Assembly (NCBI GenBank): GCA_963777625.1
Contig: CAVZRO010000003.1
Coordinates: 372,001-436,000 of the forward strand
DNA: 64,000 nucleotides
Source: DATDIC01 sp963777625
GTDB lineage: Bacteria; Pseudomonadota; Alphaproteobacteria; Acetobacterales; Acetobacteraceae
Direction: 5' to 3'
Shown in pieces: positions 37,623 through 46,635 of this stretch. The notes below the pieces were generated by a model. It made no database searches, had not been told where the DNA came from, and worked only from the letters and a program-made list of their open reading frames with translations. The position numbers and the translations under genes are program-made. Position 1 is the stretch's first letter. Each line of letters begins with the position of its first letter.

Positions 37623-38219
37623 ATGCTACCACCCGCCTCGCTCCCCAACGTCGAGGCCCCCATGTCCCTCCCCGCCACCGACCTCGACCCTGCCTTCCTC
37701 GACCACCTGCTCGACACCATCCTCGAATCCATCACGACCCGCCCCGACGACACCGACCAAACCCACGCCACCCGCCGCCACGCCGCCCGCCTCGCCCTGC
37801 TGGCGCTGAAGCCCGCCGACCCGTTCGCCGCCATGCTCGCCGCCCAGGCCATCGCCGCCCATTACGCGGTGATGGACAACCTCCGCCGCGCCGCCCAGCC
37901 GGACGTCGCGGACCACACCGTCACCCGCATGCGTGGCAACGCCGCCACCCTCACCCGCACCATGCACGCCACCCTGCGCGCCCTGCACAAGCACCAGGCC
38001 CCGCCCGCCGAGCCGCGCACCACCTCCCAGCCCCGCCCGCGCCAGCCGAGACCCGCGCAACCCTCGCGCCCGCTCTTCCCCACCACCCCCATCGCCGACC
38101 CCGAACACGCGCCTCCCTCCCGCCCCTATCGCCGCTTCGAAGACATGACGCTCGCCGAACGCCGCGCCCATTACGGCTACAAGGGCGACCCCAGCGCCGC
38201 CACCAACGCGCCCGCTTAA
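37623..38219 (+). CDS. Conserved hypothetical protein (Acetobacteraceae-type)
   Basis: A 198-residue protein without a recognised enzyme domain. The first 110 residues are helical and alanine/leucine-rich (LDHLLDTILESI, ARLALLALKPADPFAAMLAAQ, IAAHYAVMDNLRRAAQPD); a proline/arginine-rich linker (residues about 125-165) leads to a conserved-looking end, RRFEDMTLAERRAHYGY. Proteins of this plan are frequent and unannotated in the group. ATG 37623 or 37662 may be used; neither has a clear ribosome binding site. Confidence 0.55.
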   Translation: MLPPASLPNVEAPMSLPATDLDPAFLDHLLDTILESITTRPDDTDQTHATRRHAARLALLALKPADPFAAMLAAQAIAAHYAVMDNLRRAAQPDVADHTVTRMRGNAATLTRTMHATLRALHKHQAPPAEPRTTSQPRPRQPRPAQPSRPLFPTTPIADPEHAPPSRPYRRFEDMTLAERRAHYGYKGDPSAATNAPA

Positions 38220-38222
38220 CCC

Positions 38223-38275
38223 TAAGGGCTCGGCATGAAATAACAGAATCAACCGTCATTCCCGCGAAAGCGGGA
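38223..38275. repeat. Dispersed palindromic repeat, reverse copy of 25578-25635
   Basis: AAGGGCTCGGCATG, AAATAACAGAATCAACC and GTCATTCCCGCGAAAGCGGGA match the complement of the copy at 25578-25635 with few differences. The palindromic core is CATTCCCGCGAAAGCGGGAAT. It separates the hypothetical protein from an IS630 remnant. Confidence 0.7.
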
Positions 38276-38339
38276 ATCCAGCAGCGGCGGCCTGGATTCC
38301 TTGAGTTCACACACCAAGTGCAACACCCCTGGAACCGCG

Positions 38340-38650
38340 GAAGATGGCCCTTTCCCTGGGAGGGAAGGGGCGTGGTTGCAGCCGGATCAAACCAGGCTTG
38401 CGCAGCCATCCGCCGATGGTGTCTTCGTCCACGGTGACGGAAAAGCGCCGGATCACCTCGTCGCGCGGATCGACGCAACCCCACCGCTAGGCTGGGCTTT
38501 GCGCCGAGTGCCGTGCGCGACTTCAGACTTTCGATCCCGGACGCATTGTAAGCGATGCACCCAGTCGCACAGGCTCTGCCGATCCATGCCCGCCTGCCGC
38601 GCCGCATCCAATCGCGATGCCCCCTCCAGGACCCTGGCGACCTCGACGAA
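38340..38650 (-). pseudogene. IS630-family transposase, N-terminal remnant
   Basis: Pieces in two minus frames read EVARVLEGASRLDAARQAGMDRQ and then GIESLKSRTALGAKPSL, the helix-turn-helix start of IS630 transposases. The catalytic DDE half is absent and frames shift at least once (about 38540). Only a fossil remains, lying upstream of the binding-protein gene. Confidence 0.6.
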
Positions 38651-38763
38651 CGGGCTGGACGGTCGTGGTGCATATAGTGTACTCTTTTCCTGTTTCTCGG
38701 CGCGTCGGGGCGCGGGCTCTCCGGGACATGCCCAAGATGATCAGGCGCCAAGGGGAGGTTCGG

Positions 38764-39843
38764 ATGCCTATCGGATCATGCCGGCCAGCCGTGCATCGGG
38801 TGGCAGGTCGCGTGATGGCTGCGCTCGTCGCCGCCATCGCCTGCAGCGGTGCGCAAGCCGCGGAAACGGTCATTCATAGCACCGGATACACCGGGGTGTG
38901 GTTCGACGCACAGAAGGCCTGCGTGTTCGATCCCTTCAACGCCGAATACAACTCGTCGGGCCTGTCCGTGGTCGCCGACCCCGGACTCTCCAGCACCACG
39001 CTCGTCAGGTTGCGGGCGGAGCGCGGCAGTCCCAGCCTCGACATCGCCTGGCTCGACGGCGGCATCTCCGAACAGGCGCTGAATGACGGCGTGCTGGATT
39101 CGATCGATCCGCAGGCGGTGACCAACATCGCGGATATGGCGCCGCAGGGTGTCTACAAGAGCAGCACCGGCGGCATCTATGCCCTGAGCGCCGGTTATTA
39201 CGCGCAGGGGATGTTCTACAACCCGAAAGCCGTCAAGGAAAAGCCGGACTCCTGGTGGGACCTCTGGAAACCCGAATATGCCGGCCGCAGCATCTTTCCA
39301 AGCCCGGCCCAGGCGCCGTTCGTCCCCACCATCGTCTTTCTGAACAAGCTGCTTGGCGGCAGCGTGACCAATCTGGACCCGGTCATGACCAAGTTCGCCA
39401 GCCTGAAGGTTTCGCAATACTATGATGCCACGGGCGTCGTGCAGGCGGCGTTGGCGAGCGGCGATATCCTGATCGGCTCCTATTACGTCAATGTCGCCTG
39501 GGCGCTCGCCGATACCGGGCTTCCCGTGCACCCGTTCACACCGAAAGAAGGTGTGCCGGCCGGCGACATCCGCGTCGAGCTCGTGAAGGGCGCCCCCCAT
39601 AAGGCGGCCGCCGAGAAGTTCATCAATTTCGCGGTTAGCGCCAAATCCCTCGACTGCCTCGCGGAGAAGCTCTACCTCGGGCCACCGCTCAAGCACCCGG
39701 AGCTCAGTGCGCACGCGCGGGAGCGGATGCCCTGGGGACCGGATGGCTCGGTCGAAAACCTCGCCGTGCCGGACTGGGTTTCGATCAATCAGCACCGCGC
39801 CGAGATCATCGATCAGTGGAACCGTCGCGTGATCAATAAGTAG
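38764..39843 (+). CDS. Spermidine/putrescine-type ABC transporter substrate-binding protein (PotD/PotF family)
   Basis: A 359-residue extracytoplasmic binding protein. A Sec signal peptide is visible (VAGRVMAALVAAIACSGAQA, cleavage near AQA-AET). The mature part shows the SBP family pattern LRAERGSPSLDIAWLDGGISEQAL, WWDLWKPEYAGRSIFPSPA and GAPHKAAAEKFINFAVS. GGGGAGG lies 6 nt upstream of ATG 38764. It heads an operon with two permeases; the matching ATPase is probably at 47969. The ligand could be a polyamine, amino acid or other cationic compound. Confidence 0.83.
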   Translation: MPIGSCRPAVHRVAGRVMAALVAAIACSGAQAAETVIHSTGYTGVWFDAQKACVFDPFNAEYNSSGLSVVADPGLSSTTLVRLRAERGSPSLDIAWLDGGISEQALNDGVLDSIDPQAVTNIADMAPQGVYKSSTGGIYALSAGYYAQGMFYNPKAVKEKPDSWWDLWKPEYAGRSIFPSPAQAPFVPTIVFLNKLLGGSVTNLDPVMTKFASLKVSQYYDATGVVQAALASGDILIGSYYVNVAWALADTGLPVHPFTPKEGVPAGDIRVELVKGAPHKAAAEKFINFAVSAKSLDCLAEKLYLGPPLKHPELSAHARERMPWGPDGSVENLAVPDWVSINQHRAEIIDQWNRRVINK

Positions 39844-39872
39844 CGCCCGGCCGGCCACGCCAAGGACGAGCG

Positions 39873-40727
39873 ATGTTCCTGACCCGACGCCGGGTGGCCG
39901 TTCTCCTCGGGCCCCCCTGCCTGATGATGCTGATTTGCTTCGGTATCCCGTTGGGGCTGATGGCACTGTCCAGCGTCCGTTCCGATGCGGGCGCCTGGAC
40001 GCTGCACGACTACGGCCAGATCGTCGGCAGTTCTTACTATTGGGGGGTCCTGGGCTCGACCTTGCGGCTGGCGGCAATCGTCACCGTCGTAACCTCGGTG
40101 CTGGGCTACGCGCTTGCCTATTACATGGTGTTCCACCTGCGTGGTCGGATGACGCGCCGGCTCATCTACGCCATTCTGATCACGCCGCTCTTCACCAGCA
40201 CCATCGTGCTGTCGTTCGGCTGGATCCTGATGCTCGGACCCGCCGGGGCGGTCAATCACTGGCTGCGAGCGATCGGCCTGATCGATCGCCCGCTTGATCT
40301 GCTGTACACCTGGACCGGCATCGTCATTGCGCTCACGTACGTCATGCTGCCGTTGATGGTGCTGGCAATCAGCAGCGTCCTGCAGAATATCGATGCCGCG
40401 TTGCTCGACGCCTCGTCCGACCTCGGCGGCGGCCCGCTGGCGACATTCGTGTCCGTGACGTTTCCGCTCAGCCTGCCGGGTGTGATCACCGGCTCACTGA
40501 TCGTCTTCGCGCTGAGCGTCAGTGCCTATGTCGTGCCCAGCATCATGAGCGGCGGGCGGCATCTGGTCATCTCGATGCTGATCTATCAGCAGTACATGGT
40601 GGTGTTCAATTTCGGGTTCGGCGCCGCTCTCGCGGTGCTGCTGCTGATCGTCACCTTCATCGTCATCGGGCTCTATGGCGTGGCCCTCGAACGCAGCAGC
40701 CCGGCCGCCGTGCCGGGGCGGCCATGA
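39873..40727 (+). CDS. ABC transporter permease, PotB type
   Basis: A 284-residue six-TM permease. The N-terminal span RRVAVLLGPPCLMMLICFGIP is typical, and the EAA loop reads LLDASSDLGGGPLATFVSVTFPLSLPGVI, which binds the ATPase. AAGGACGAG precedes the ATG. The stop overlaps the next permease start (ATGA). It forms the membrane heterodimer with the PotC-type subunit. Confidence 0.87.
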   Translation: MFLTRRRVAVLLGPPCLMMLICFGIPLGLMALSSVRSDAGAWTLHDYGQIVGSSYYWGVLGSTLRLAAIVTVVTSVLGYALAYYMVFHLRGRMTRRLIYAILITPLFTSTIVLSFGWILMLGPAGAVNHWLRAIGLIDRPLDLLYTWTGIVIALTYVMLPLMVLAISSVLQNIDAALLDASSDLGGGPLATFVSVTFPLSLPGVITGSLIVFALSVSAYVVPSIMSGGRHLVISMLIYQQYMVVFNFGFGAALAVLLLIVTFIVIGLYGVALERSSPAAVPGRP

Positions 40728-41530
40728 TGCGCGGCGCCGGGCTGCTGCGCCGCGCTGCTCTCGGCTGCTGCGCCTGGCTGATGGTCTGCTATCTCGCCGC
40801 GCCGCTGCTCGTCATATTTGCAGTCTCCGTCACCGAAACACGCTTCCTGAGTTTCCCGCCACACGGGTTCACTCTCGAATGGTACGTGCAGTTCTTCAAG
40901 GACCCCAGCTACATGGGTGCCTTGTGGCTCAGTGTCCGGCTTGCCGCGGTGGTGACGGCGGTGTCGCTGGTGCTCGGGGTTGCCGCCGGTTTCGCCTTGT
41001 CGCGGCGCAGTTTTCCCGGCAGCCAGGCACTGGCAGCCGCATTCCTGTCGCCGCTGGTCCTGCCCACCGTCGTGATCGGCGTGGCGATGCTGCAGTTCAC
41101 CACCACGCTCGGGTTTGCCCGGACATTCCTGGCGCTGGCCGTCAGCCACGTGGTGGTGGTGATGCCCTACGTCGTGCGCACCACGCTGGCGGCGCTCGCG
41201 CGCTTCGAGCCTGTCACCGAGGAAGCGGCCCAGGATCTGGGGGCGACACCGATGGCCACCTTCCTGCTGGTGACCTTGCCGCAGATCAAGCCCGGCATCA
41301 TTGCCGGCGGGTTGTTCGCGTTCATCATGTCGTACAGCAATGTCGAGGTCAGCATCTTCCAGTCCCGTCATGGCCTGATCACATTCCCGGTCAAGCTGTT
41401 CGACTACGTCCAGTACAGCCTGGACCCATTATTGGCTGCCGCCTCGGCGATTACGATCCTGTTTGCGGTGATCGCCATCGTCGCGCTGGATTCCCTGGTC
41501 GGCATCGACCAGGCCGTCAGCGGCCGCTGA
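40724..41530 (+). CDS. ABC transporter permease, PotC type
   Basis: A 268-residue permease. AAPLLVIFAVSVTETRFLSFPPHGFTLEWYVQFF is the characteristic PotC opening, and the EAA loop is EEAAQDLGATPMATFLLVTLPQIKPGI. Hydrophobic spans continue to the end. Overlap of 4 nt with the PotB-type gene shows coupled translation. Together with 38764 and 39873 it lacks an adjacent ATPase gene; 47969 is the best candidate. Confidence 0.87.
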   Translation: MMRGAGLLRRAALGCCAWLMVCYLAAPLLVIFAVSVTETRFLSFPPHGFTLEWYVQFFKDPSYMGALWLSVRLAAVVTAVSLVLGVAAGFALSRRSFPGSQALAAAFLSPLVLPTVVIGVAMLQFTTTLGFARTFLALAVSHVVVVMPYVVRTTLAALARFEPVTEEAAQDLGATPMATFLLVTLPQIKPGIIAGGLFAFIMSYSNVEVSIFQSRHGLITFPVKLFDYVQYSLDPLLAAASAITILFAVIAIVALDSLVGIDQAVSGR

Positions 41531-41537
41531 GCCGCAC

Positions 41538-41559
41538 AGCGTGGATCGCTTCCCACGCT
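41538..41559. terminator. Candidate hairpin between convergent genes
   Basis: AGCGTGG (41538-41544) and CCACGCT (41553-41559) form a perfect 7-bp stem with an 8-nt loop between the PotC-type permease and the convergent aminotransferase. No T-run follows on either strand, so intrinsic termination is only possible, not shown. Confidence 0.35.
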
Positions 41560-42524
41560 CATTCCGTGATCGGCGCAGCCCGCCTGGCATCGCCCGGTTC
41601 GAACACCGGCAGCACCCAATGCCGGTATTCGGGGACCAGCCCCTGGGCGACGTCGAAGTATCGTTGGCGGATGCGGCGTGTCAGCGGGCCTACCTCCCCG
41701 TCGCCGACAGGGTAATGATCGATCGAGCGGACGGGCAGCACCTCCGCGCCACTGCCGCAGAAGAACAGCTCATCCGCGATATACAGTTCGGTCCGGTCGA
41801 CATCGCGCTCCATCACGGACACCCGCAGGTCGTCACGAAACAGCCGGATCAGCGTGTCGCGCGTGATGCTCTCCAATATGTCGGCGCTGGCCGGCGGAGT
41901 GATCACCACACCGTCGCGCACCAGCATCAGACAGCTTGACGGACCCTCCGACACTTTGCCGCGGTCGTTCAGCATCACCGGCATGCCGAAACCATTGATG
42001 CGTGCTTCCACGTGAGCCAGCCGTGAGTTGTGGTAGTTGCCGGCGGCCTTCACGCGGGACGGGCTGGAGAGGTCGCTGTTGCGCCGCCAGGTGCTGGTGC
42101 AGCTATGGATGCCCTCGATCGAGCCCAGGCTGGGTGGCCGGCTAAACGCCAGTACAAACACACCGGTCCGTATCTCGTCCGGCTGCCACGCGTTCGATGC
42201 GCCGTGATCGAAATAGACCACCGGGCGGAAATGCACGTTGTCGCGAAACCCGTTGCGCTGGATCAGCTCGATGAACGCCGCGGTCAGCTCGGCGTCGGAA
42301 TAAGGGATCGTCATCCGCATGATCTTGGCGGACTGGCGCAGCCGCCGGAGATGGTCCGCGCTGCGGAAAATGTACAAGTGCTCCCCGTCGGGCCGCCAAT
42401 AGGCCCGCATCCCCTCAAACACATTGGCGCCGCGCAGTACCGTCTCGGCCGACACGTGAATGGTTGCCTGCGCCCAGGGGACGATCCGTCCGTCCATCCA
42501 CACGAAATCCGCGGAATTTGCCAT
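41559..42524 (-). CDS. Fold-type IV PLP aminotransferase (branched-chain/D-amino acid/amine transaminase family)
   Basis: A 321-residue class IV aminotransferase. DGRIVPWAQATIHVSAETVLRGANVFEGMRAY is the family start, the PLP lysine lies in SRVKAAGNYHNSRLAHVEA, and SEGPSSCLMLVRDG with ILESITRDTLIRL complete the cofactor cup. Specificity (L-branched chain, D-amino acid or amine) cannot be fixed from the sequence alone. It faces the FadR-type regulator across a 168-bp gap holding a perfect palindrome, so it is probably controlled by that regulator. Confidence 0.82.
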   Translation of the reverse strand: MANSADFVWMDGRIVPWAQATIHVSAETVLRGANVFEGMRAYWRPDGEHLYIFRSADHLRRLRQSAKIMRMTIPYSDAELTAAFIELIQRNGFRDNVHFRPVVYFDHGASNAWQPDEIRTGVFVLAFSRPPSLGSIEGIHSCTSTWRRNSDLSSPSRVKAAGNYHNSRLAHVEARINGFGMPVMLNDRGKVSEGPSSCLMLVRDGVVITPPASADILESITRDTLIRLFRDDLRVSVMERDVDRTELYIADELFFCGSGAEVLPVRSIDHYPVGDGEVGPLTRRIRQRYFDVAQGLVPEYRHWVLPVFEPGDARRAAPITE

Positions 42525-42552
42525 GATGCCGTCCTATTGCGGCCTAAATAGT

Positions 42553-42564
42553 AATACTAGTATT
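42553..42564. promoter_or_regulatory. Palindrome AATACTAGTATT, candidate FadR-type operator
   Basis: A perfect 12-bp palindrome lies 29 bp upstream of the aminotransferase start, in the gap shared with the regulator at 42693. A second GTATT…AATAC pair overlaps it (42560-42579). It is AT-rich within GC-rich DNA, as expected for an operator. Confidence 0.5.
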
Positions 42565-42692
42565 CCTATCCGGCAATACCGGGGCCGCGGCGGGCCCGCG
42601 CTGCGGTGGCCGAGAGAGTGATCTATGCTGCCCTGCCTGCCCGTGCCGACTTCAGCCGGCCAGCCCTCGGGCGGCCGCATTGTGAGGATTTG

Positions 42693-43397
42693 ATGATAGC
42701 ATTCCCCAGCGTGAAAACCGAGAAGGCCGCGGTGGTCATTGCTCAGCAGGTGCGCGAGGCGGTGTTGTCGGGAAAGCTGGCCGTCGGCGACCGACTGCCG
42801 CCGGAGCGGGACCTGATCAAGCAGTTCGGCTACAGCCGGGCCGTCGTGCGGGAGGGGCTGCGGCTGCTGGAAGCGGAAGGACTGGTCGTGCTGCAGGCCG
42901 GCCGCAACGGCGGCGCCGTCGTCCACAGTCCCGATCCGGATCGCATCGCGGTCAGCGTGGACCTGATCCTGCGCCTGCAGAGCACGACGGTGCGTGAGGT
43001 GCACGAAGCGCAGCGCCTGATCGAACCGCTGATCATCCGCCAGGCGATCGGCCACGCCACCCGCCAGGACCTCGCCCGGGTGCGCGAGACGATCACCCGG
43101 ATCGAACAGAACCCGGACGACGTCGAACTCGTGCGCGAGCAGAGCAACCGGTTCCACTCCCTGCTGGGCGAATGCACGCACAACAACGTCCTTGCCATCA
43201 TCGCCGGGCAGATTCGCCAGATCGTGCTCGGGATGCGCTATGCCGGCACCAGGGACGAAGCACTGGTCATCGCCCGCGCCCACCGGCGCATTCTGGAAGC
43301 CGTGGAAGCCCGTGACGAAGCCGCGGCGATGCGGCGCGTGCTGCGCCACGTCAACGCGACCGAATGCGTGCTCGCCGCGAAGCCGCGACAGTGCTGA
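42693..43397 (+). CDS. FadR-subfamily GntR transcriptional regulator
   Basis: A 234-residue regulator. Residues about 10-75 are a winged helix-turn-helix: VREAVLSGKLAVGDRLPPERDL and SRAVVREGLRLLEAEGLV. The C-terminal FCD domain binds a carboxylate ligand through a metal; candidate histidines and acids lie in EAQRLIEPLIIRQAIG, NRFHSLLGECTHNN and ARAHRRILEAVEARD. ATG 42693 follows GAGGA. It likely controls the divergent aminotransferase and perhaps the PhzF gene 8 nt downstream, responding to an organic acid of this pathway. Confidence 0.85.
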   Translation: MIAFPSVKTEKAAVVIAQQVREAVLSGKLAVGDRLPPERDLIKQFGYSRAVVREGLRLLEAEGLVVLQAGRNGGAVVHSPDPDRIAVSVDLILRLQSTTVREVHEAQRLIEPLIIRQAIGHATRQDLARVRETITRIEQNPDDVELVREQSNRFHSLLGECTHNNVLAIIAGQIRQIVLGMRYAGTRDEALVIARAHRRILEAVEARDEAAAMRRVLRHVNATECVLAAKPRQC

Positions 43398-43404
43398 GCC
43401 GCCG

Positions 43405-44271
43405 GTGACTACCGCCCGCTATTTTCAGGTCGACGCATTCGCCGATCGCCCGATGGCCGGCAACCCGGCCGGTGTCTGTCTGCTCCCGCACCCGATCTCC
43501 GGTCCGGCGATGCAGGCGGTGGCCGCGGAAACCGGCCTGGTGACCGCATTCCTGTTGTCGCGCGGCGATGCCCACGAGCTGCGCTGGTTCACGCCGACGG
43601 TCGAGGAGGCGATGTGCGGCCACGCCACGATCGCCGCCGCATGGGTCGTGTTCAATCGCCTGGAACCGCGGCGCGCAACAGTGTCGTTTGCCACGCCCGC
43701 CGGCGTGCTGACCGTGTCGCGCGAGGGTGATGCCTATGCCATCGACCTGCCGGCGCGTCGGCCCGAGCCCTGCGCGATGCCCCAAGCCCTGCCCGCGGCG
43801 CTCGGTGCCACGCCGGTCGCCACCCTGCGCGCCGCGTCCTATGTCGCGGTGTTCGACGACGCCGCACAGATCGCCGGACTGAAGCCGGATATGGGCCGGA
43901 TCGCCGCGCTCGATCTGCCCGGCGTCATCGTGACCGCTCCCGGCTGCGGTTTCGCCTGCGATTTCGTGTCGCGCTATTTTGCCCCGGCGAAGGGCATTCC
44001 GGAGGATCCCGTCACCGGCTCCGCGCATGCGCAGCTCGTCCCGTACTGGTCGGGCCGACTGGGGCGAAAGGATTTGCTGGCGCGCCAATTGTCGCACCGC
44101 GGCGGGGTGATCCGCTGCGACGACCGGGCCACTCATGTCCGCCTCTCGGCCGCCGCGACGCTGTTTCTTGAAGGCAGCATCAGCGTCGATCTCGCCGAGC
44201 TCGACCGGGCAGACCTCAGCCTGGTGCCGCAGCCAGCAGTGCCTGTATCTGGGCATACGCCTGGTCCGTGA
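43405..44271 (+). CDS. PhzF-family isomerase/epimerase
   Basis: A 288-residue diaminopimelate-epimerase-fold protein: YFQVDAFADRPMAGNPAGVCLLP at the start, RWFTPTVEEAMCGHATIAAAWV with the catalytic Glu region and GHAT, and EDPVTGSAHAQLVPYW late in the chain, all PhzF hallmarks. GTG 43405 begins the homologous part; the frame extends upstream inside the regulator gene. It is probably cotranscribed with the regulator. The last 18 codons overlap the convergent Ldh2-family gene. The substrate is unknown. Confidence 0.8.
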   Translation: MTTARYFQVDAFADRPMAGNPAGVCLLPHPISGPAMQAVAAETGLVTAFLLSRGDAHELRWFTPTVEEAMCGHATIAAAWVVFNRLEPRRATVSFATPAGVLTVSREGDAYAIDLPARRPEPCAMPQALPAALGATPVATLRAASYVAVFDDAAQIAGLKPDMGRIAALDLPGVIVTAPGCGFACDFVSRYFAPAKGIPEDPVTGSAHAQLVPYWSGRLGRKDLLARQLSHRGGVIRCDDRATHVRLSAAATLFLEGSISVDLAELDRADLSLVPQPAVPVSGHTPGP

Positions 44272-45227
44272 TCACGATGCCGTCCTGTCGGGCTTTCGCC
44301 CGCCGGGCATAGCGCGCGTCGCTCGGCAGACGCACCGACCCGGCGGCGCGCAGCCGCGCAACCAGCTCCTCGATCCGGTCGGTAAACGACGCACCGGCGC
44401 TCCGCGTCGGGTCCGCCAGCAACACGAACTGACCGGCATTGGAGGTCTGCGCGCCGGGATAATCCACGGAATGGTCCTCGAAGCCAAATCGTCCGCCGGT
44501 GAAAGCCGCCGCAAGCACTTCCACCATCAGCGCGATCCCGGCGCCCTTGTGTTCGCCGAACGGCAGTAGCGCGCCCCCGTCCAGTATGGCTCCCGGATCG
44601 GTGGTTGGTTGCCCTTCGGCATCCAACCCGACCCCCGCATCGAGCTGGCGTCCCTCCCGGCGGGCGAGCAGCACCTCACCCTGTGAACGGCGGCTGGACG
44701 CCTGGTCCCAGATCACCGGCGGCGCATCCCGCCGTGGAACGGCGAACGCCATCGGGTTGGTGCCGAGCACCTTGCGCCGGCCGCCCCACGCAACGATCCG
44801 GCTGCGTGCATTGACCACCGTCAGGGCAACGAACCCGGCGGTCGCGAACGGCTCGATGTCCGGCCACAAGGCGCCGAAATGATGCGAGTTGTGGATGCAT
44901 AGCGCGGCCAACCCGGTGGCCCGCACCTTCTGCCGCAGCAGGTCGTCGGATGCGGCAAGTGCCACCTGCGCGAAACCGTTGGCCGCATCGGTCACGACGA
45001 GCGCCGGCGCGGCATCGGCAACGCGCGGGATTGCACTGCCATCGACCCATCCGCTGCGCAGCGTGCCCACATATCCTTCCAGCCGCAGCAGACCATGGCT
45101 GTGTGCACCGTCACGCTCTGCCGCCGACATCGATGCGGCGATGATCCGAGCGCTCGGCTCGGCCAGGCCATGCCGCGTCAGCACTTGCACGATCAGCGCG
45201 GCCAAGCGCGCTCTCGCTCAGGATCAT
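44216..45227 (-). CDS. Ldh2/malate dehydrogenase-family oxidoreductase, probable N-terminal frameshift
   Basis: The product belongs to the NAD(P)-dependent Ldh2 (YlbC/DpkA-like) family, which reduces 2-oxoacids or cyclic imino acids. Evidence: SAAERDGAHSHGLLRLEGYV with the catalytic His, SHHFGALWPDIEPFA, VAWGGRRKVLGTNPMAFAVP and PFGEHKGAGIALMVEVLA. ATG 45227 has GAGGAG upstream and overlaps the DadA-like stop (ATGA), giving MILSESAL; one extra G (about 45209) then shifts the frame to AALIVQVLTRHG. Without the correction only a TTG at 45205 could start it. Either a real lesion or a sequencing error. Confidence 0.72.
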
Positions 45228-46531
45228 GGGCGCTCCTCGCGGCGAAATCCGAATCGCGAGACCCGGAACGGCGTCAGATCGATCGGCGGCGTCGTGCCGT
45301 CGAACAGGCTGGCAACCAGGCGTCCCGTCGTCGCCGACCAGCTCAGACCCATGTGACCATGTCCGAACGCATAGACCACATTCCGCGCCTTGGTGGCATG
45401 GCTGATCACCGGCAATGAGTCCGGCAGGGAGGGCCGGTGTCCCATCCAGACTTGCGCATCGTCGGCACATAGCCCGGGCAGCAGCATGCGGGCTCCTTCG
45501 ATCAGCCGTCGCGCACGGTCCCATCGCGGGGGAGCGGTCAGGCCGGCAAACTCGACCGTGCCGGCAAGGCGCAGCCCCTGGCGCATCGGCATCAGCGCAA
45601 AACCGCGCCGGACATGCGACATGCCGTGGCGCAGCGCCACACCGGGGCGCGGCAGGACGGCGTGATAGCCCCGCTCGCTTTCCAGCGGCACCCGGTCGCC
45701 AAGCTGAGCCGCCAGAGGCGCCGACCACGCCCCGGCCGCGATCACCACCCGCCCCGCCGGGCAGCGTGTGCCATCCACCAGCCTGATCGCCGACACGCTC
45801 TCGCCCCGCCGTTCGAATGACTGCGCCATACCATCAATGAACCGCACACCGGCGCGAGCCAGGCACGACTTCAGCCGCAGCACGAGGGCACCCGGGTCGG
45901 CGATAAAGGGCCGATCGGGGAACGCCACCGCGAAACCCGTAGCGTCCGACAAGGCAGGTTCCGCCGCGTGGAGCGCCGCGTCGTCCAGCAGGCTGTACCG
46001 CGTGCCGGCGTCGACCCGCAATTGCCAGCGCCAACCCTCGGTCTCCCAATGCCGGCGAGAATCGTATAGCCGCAACAATGGTCCCGGATGCAACAGATCG
46101 GTCGCCTCGGCGGCTGCGAGGACCGGCTCGAAATCGTCGTGCATTCGCGCGCACAGCGCCGCCATGGTGCGGGAGATCGCAATCACACGGTCGCGTCGGC
46201 CGGCACGAAGGAAGCGGATCAGCCAGGGCGTCAGTGTCGGCAGATAGCGCCACCTGATCGCCAACGGGCCGAGCGGGTCCGCGAGCCAGCCCGGTACCGC
46301 GCGCAGCACCCCCGGTCCCGATATCGGCACCACTTCCCCTGCCGCGATCTGCCCGGCATTGCCATAGGACGCAGAGCGCCGAACATCCCCTGGATCGATC
46401 ACCACGATCTCCGTCCCGAGGTGCCGAAGGTGCCAGGCGCAGTTCAGCCCGATCAGACCACCCCCGACGATCACCAGCGGGTCGGCGGAATCGCGGCGAG
46501 CCTGATCAGCGTCGGGCATCGGCGCATGCAT
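45224..46531 (-). CDS. FAD-dependent D-amino acid dehydrogenase-like oxidoreductase (DadA family)
   Basis: A 435-residue DAO-fold flavoprotein: FAD-binding PLVIVGGGLIGLNCAWHLRHLG, RRSASYGNAGQIAAGEVVPI (the DadA signature after the first motif), AGAWSAPLAAQLGDRVPLESERGYH and the C-terminal FGHGHMGLSWSATTGRLVA. It probably oxidises a D-amino acid or cyclic imino acid and hands electrons to the respiratory chain. It is translationally coupled with the Ldh2-family gene downstream, suggesting sequential steps on the same substrate. The start at 46531 is the first ATG. Confidence 0.83.
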   Translation of the reverse strand: MHAPMPDADQARRDSADPLVIVGGGLIGLNCAWHLRHLGTEIVVIDPGDVRRSASYGNAGQIAAGEVVPISGPGVLRAVPGWLADPLGPLAIRWRYLPTLTPWLIRFLRAGRRDRVIAISRTMAALCARMHDDFEPVLAAAEATDLLHPGPLLRLYDSRRHWETEGWRWQLRVDAGTRYSLLDDAALHAAEPALSDATGFAVAFPDRPFIADPGALVLRLKSCLARAGVRFIDGMAQSFERRGESVSAIRLVDGTRCPAGRVVIAAGAWSAPLAAQLGDRVPLESERGYHAVLPRPGVALRHGMSHVRRGFALMPMRQGLRLAGTVEFAGLTAPPRWDRARRLIEGARMLLPGLCADDAQVWMGHRPSLPDSLPVISHATKARNVVYAFGHGHMGLSWSATTGRLVASLFDGTTPPIDLTPFRVSRFGFRREERP

Positions 46532-46635
46532 CTGTTCCCACCTTCTCCCGGGCCGTTCACGGGGACACTGTTTATGGCCGTTGAATCAGTACACTATTCT
46601 CCTTGATTTACCGCTTCAAGGACCTGGCAGCGAAC

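Noticed and set aside
41538..41559. Strong bidirectional intrinsic terminator
   Set aside because: A stem exists but lacks a T-run on either side; kept only as a weak candidate.
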